From Paraclostridium sordellii (lineage in GTDB: Bacteria > Bacillota > Clostridia > Peptostreptococcales > Peptostreptococcaceae): 64,000 nucleotides of DNA. Under the pieces are notes generated by a model, which made no database searches, was not told the DNA's origin, and saw only the letters and a list, made by a program, of their open reading frames with translations. Made by a program: the position numbers and the translations under genes. Where the stretch lies: assembly GCF_000953675.1 (NCBI RefSeq), contig NZ_LN679998.1, positions 2,544,102 through 2,608,101 on the forward strand, read 5' to 3'. Numbering within the stretch: the stretch's first letter is position 1; every line of letters begins with the position of its first letter. Below are positions 63,090-64,000 of this stretch, in pieces.

Positions 63090-63784
63090 CTTCTCTTTCC
63101 ACCTTTCCTTACTTTTCTTTCATTTGGAATTACTCCAAGTAGTGGAAGACCTAAGTGTTTTTCTATGTCTTGTGGCGATTTGATTTTATTGTCCATATAT
63201 TCAAGTAAAAATATTACAAATAGTGAAGCCATAATTCCTAAAACGGCTGATATCATTATGTTCATAATTTTATTGGGCTTTATAGGGCTCTTTGGTACTA
63301 TTGCTTTATCTATTACTTCTACGTTATTGGCTTTTGTTATTCTTTTTACTTCTTTTGTAAATGCTGCTGGGATTGTATTTGCTATGTCTGCTGCCCTTTG
63401 TGGGTTAGTATCCTCAACAGAAATTTCTAGTATTTGGGTATCTGCTACTGGTGATACGGTTAGTTTTTTTTCAATATTTGAGTATCCACCTTTTATTTTT
63501 AGCTGATTTGCTACTTCATCAAGTACGGTTTTTGATTTGATTATTTCACCATAAGTTACTGCAAGTTTTTGGGATACACTTATCTGATCTCCTGTTATTA
63601 CATCAGTCCCTGGGGCTTTGTCGCTGTTAACTATTAAAGTCGTTTTTGTTTGATAAACTGGGCTTAGTACAAAAAAGCTTATTATCCCACTTGCAAGCAT
63701 TGCCATGGATGTTATTAATGCTATTATCCAGGCTTTTTTCTTGATGATTAGAAAATATTCTTTTAAGTCAATAGTTTCCTCCAT
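63086..63784 (-). CDS. cpsC: polysaccharide chain-length regulator (Wzz domain), CpsC-like
   Basis: The second Met, at 63784, has an ideal GGAGG ahead of it; the Met at 63796 does not. The 232-residue protein has two membrane helices (about 16-38 and 168-190) with a periplasmic-type loop (QTKTTLIVNSDKAPGTDVITGDQI, LEISVEDTNPQRAADIANTIPAAF, NNVEVIDKAIVPKSPIKPNKI) and a short cytosolic tail that would touch CpsD. First gene of the cluster in the window. Confidence 0.95.
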   Translation of the reverse strand: MEETIDLKEYFLIIKKKAWIIALITSMAMLASGIISFFVLSPVYQTKTTLIVNSDKAPGTDVITGDQISVSQKLAVTYGEIIKSKTVLDEVANQLKIKGGYSNIEKKLTVSPVADTQILEISVEDTNPQRAADIANTIPAAFTKEVKRITKANNVEVIDKAIVPKSPIKPNKIMNIMISAVLGIMASLFVIFLLEYMDNKIKSPQDIEKHLGLPLLGVIPNERKVRKGGKRR

Positions 63785-63907
63785 TTTTTCCTCCATTTTC
63801 TTTGATTTTGTCCTTTTTTAGAATTTCATAGCTATTTTCAACTTAATTCATAGTGATTTACTAGCTATTACTTTGTTTTTTTGTAGTTTCCTGTTTTATC
63901 CATGACT

Positions 63908-63936
63908 ATTATAGTAAAAAGTTTTAATATCTTCAA
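63908..63936 (-). promoter_or_regulatory. SigA promoter of the polysaccharide cluster
   Basis: On the minus strand TTGAAG (63936-63931), 17 bases, TATAAT (63913-63908). Transcription should start near 63901, leaving a leader of about 115 bases. Beyond it, to 64000, I see only AT-rich sequence. Confidence 0.75.
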
Positions 63937-64000
63937 AATAATTCGTTCTCTATATTTTTTCATTTTATTTCTTTTTGTTTTATTTTTTATTCTTTTTCGA

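Noticed and set aside
63866-63901. 11-codon open frame at the start of the polysaccharide transcript
   Set aside because: It begins at the predicted transcription start and has no ribosome binding site, so translation is unlikely.
1-64000. CRISPR arrays, tRNA or rRNA genes, insertion sequences
   Set aside because: No regular spaced repeats, tRNA cloverleaf with GGTTCGAATCC-type arm, rRNA-like sequence or transposase frame was seen.

Overview
The window looks like a chromosomal segment of a low-GC, spore-former-type clostridium of the Peptostreptococcaceae (relatives of Clostridioides, Paraclostridium and Paeniclostridium). The evidence is the very AT-rich sequence, strong GGAGG-type ribosome binding sites, and a late flagellar gene order like that of Clostridioides difficile: lytic transglycosylase, YaaR-like protein, fliN, flgM, flgN, flgK, flgL, fliW, csrA, fliS, fliD, small protein, fliC, glycosyltransferase. 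The genus call is inference. No rRNA, tRNA, CRISPR array or insertion sequence was seen.

Positions 1-12254 (minus strand) hold the late flagellar operon. It encodes the filament, caps, hook-filament junction, chaperones, anti-sigma factor FlgM and the CsrA/FliW switch, with an EAL phosphodiesterase and a probable flagellin glycosyltransferase. fliC has its own flagellar-sigma (SigD) promoter and a leader with two likely CsrA sites. Just beyond, 13450-13746 carries two tandem short transcription units on the plus strand. Each has a SigD-like promoter, the same 5-prime hairpin and its own terminator, and they look like undescribed small RNAs.

Positions 12545-36444 are mixed housekeeping and accessory genes. 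They include a degenerate TraB-family protein, an MscS channel, galU-murJ, a VanY carboxypeptidase with a VanRS-like two-component system and tandem operator repeats, several VanZ-family proteins, acetyltransferases, brnQ, a divergent protein kinase, a phosphocholine locus licA-licB-licC with an in-frame stop in licB, an S41-like protease and ilvE.

Positions 36668-43306 form an island that looks like the replication part of a phage or plasmid: HTH regulator, DUF2815, phage-type DNA polymerase I, VapE-type primase/helicase, then three 12-bp iteron-like repeats and a Mor-like regulator. A DUF1659/DUF2922 pair lies on the other strand. No integrase, capsid or terminase gene is present.

Positions 45254-64000 (minus strand) are a surface polysaccharide cluster. 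From its promoter near 63920 it reads: chain-length regulator, tyrosine kinase, a leader-like gap with two matched hairpins and a 32-residue basic ORF, the initiating sugar transferase, a phosphohexomutase, the GDP-fucose pathway (manC, gmd, fcl), glycosyltransferases, acetyltransferases, polymerase, then ugd, a second galU, an LCP ligase and manA. No Wzx flippase was recognised in it. A MurJ-type flippase sits next to the other galU, about 30 kb away.
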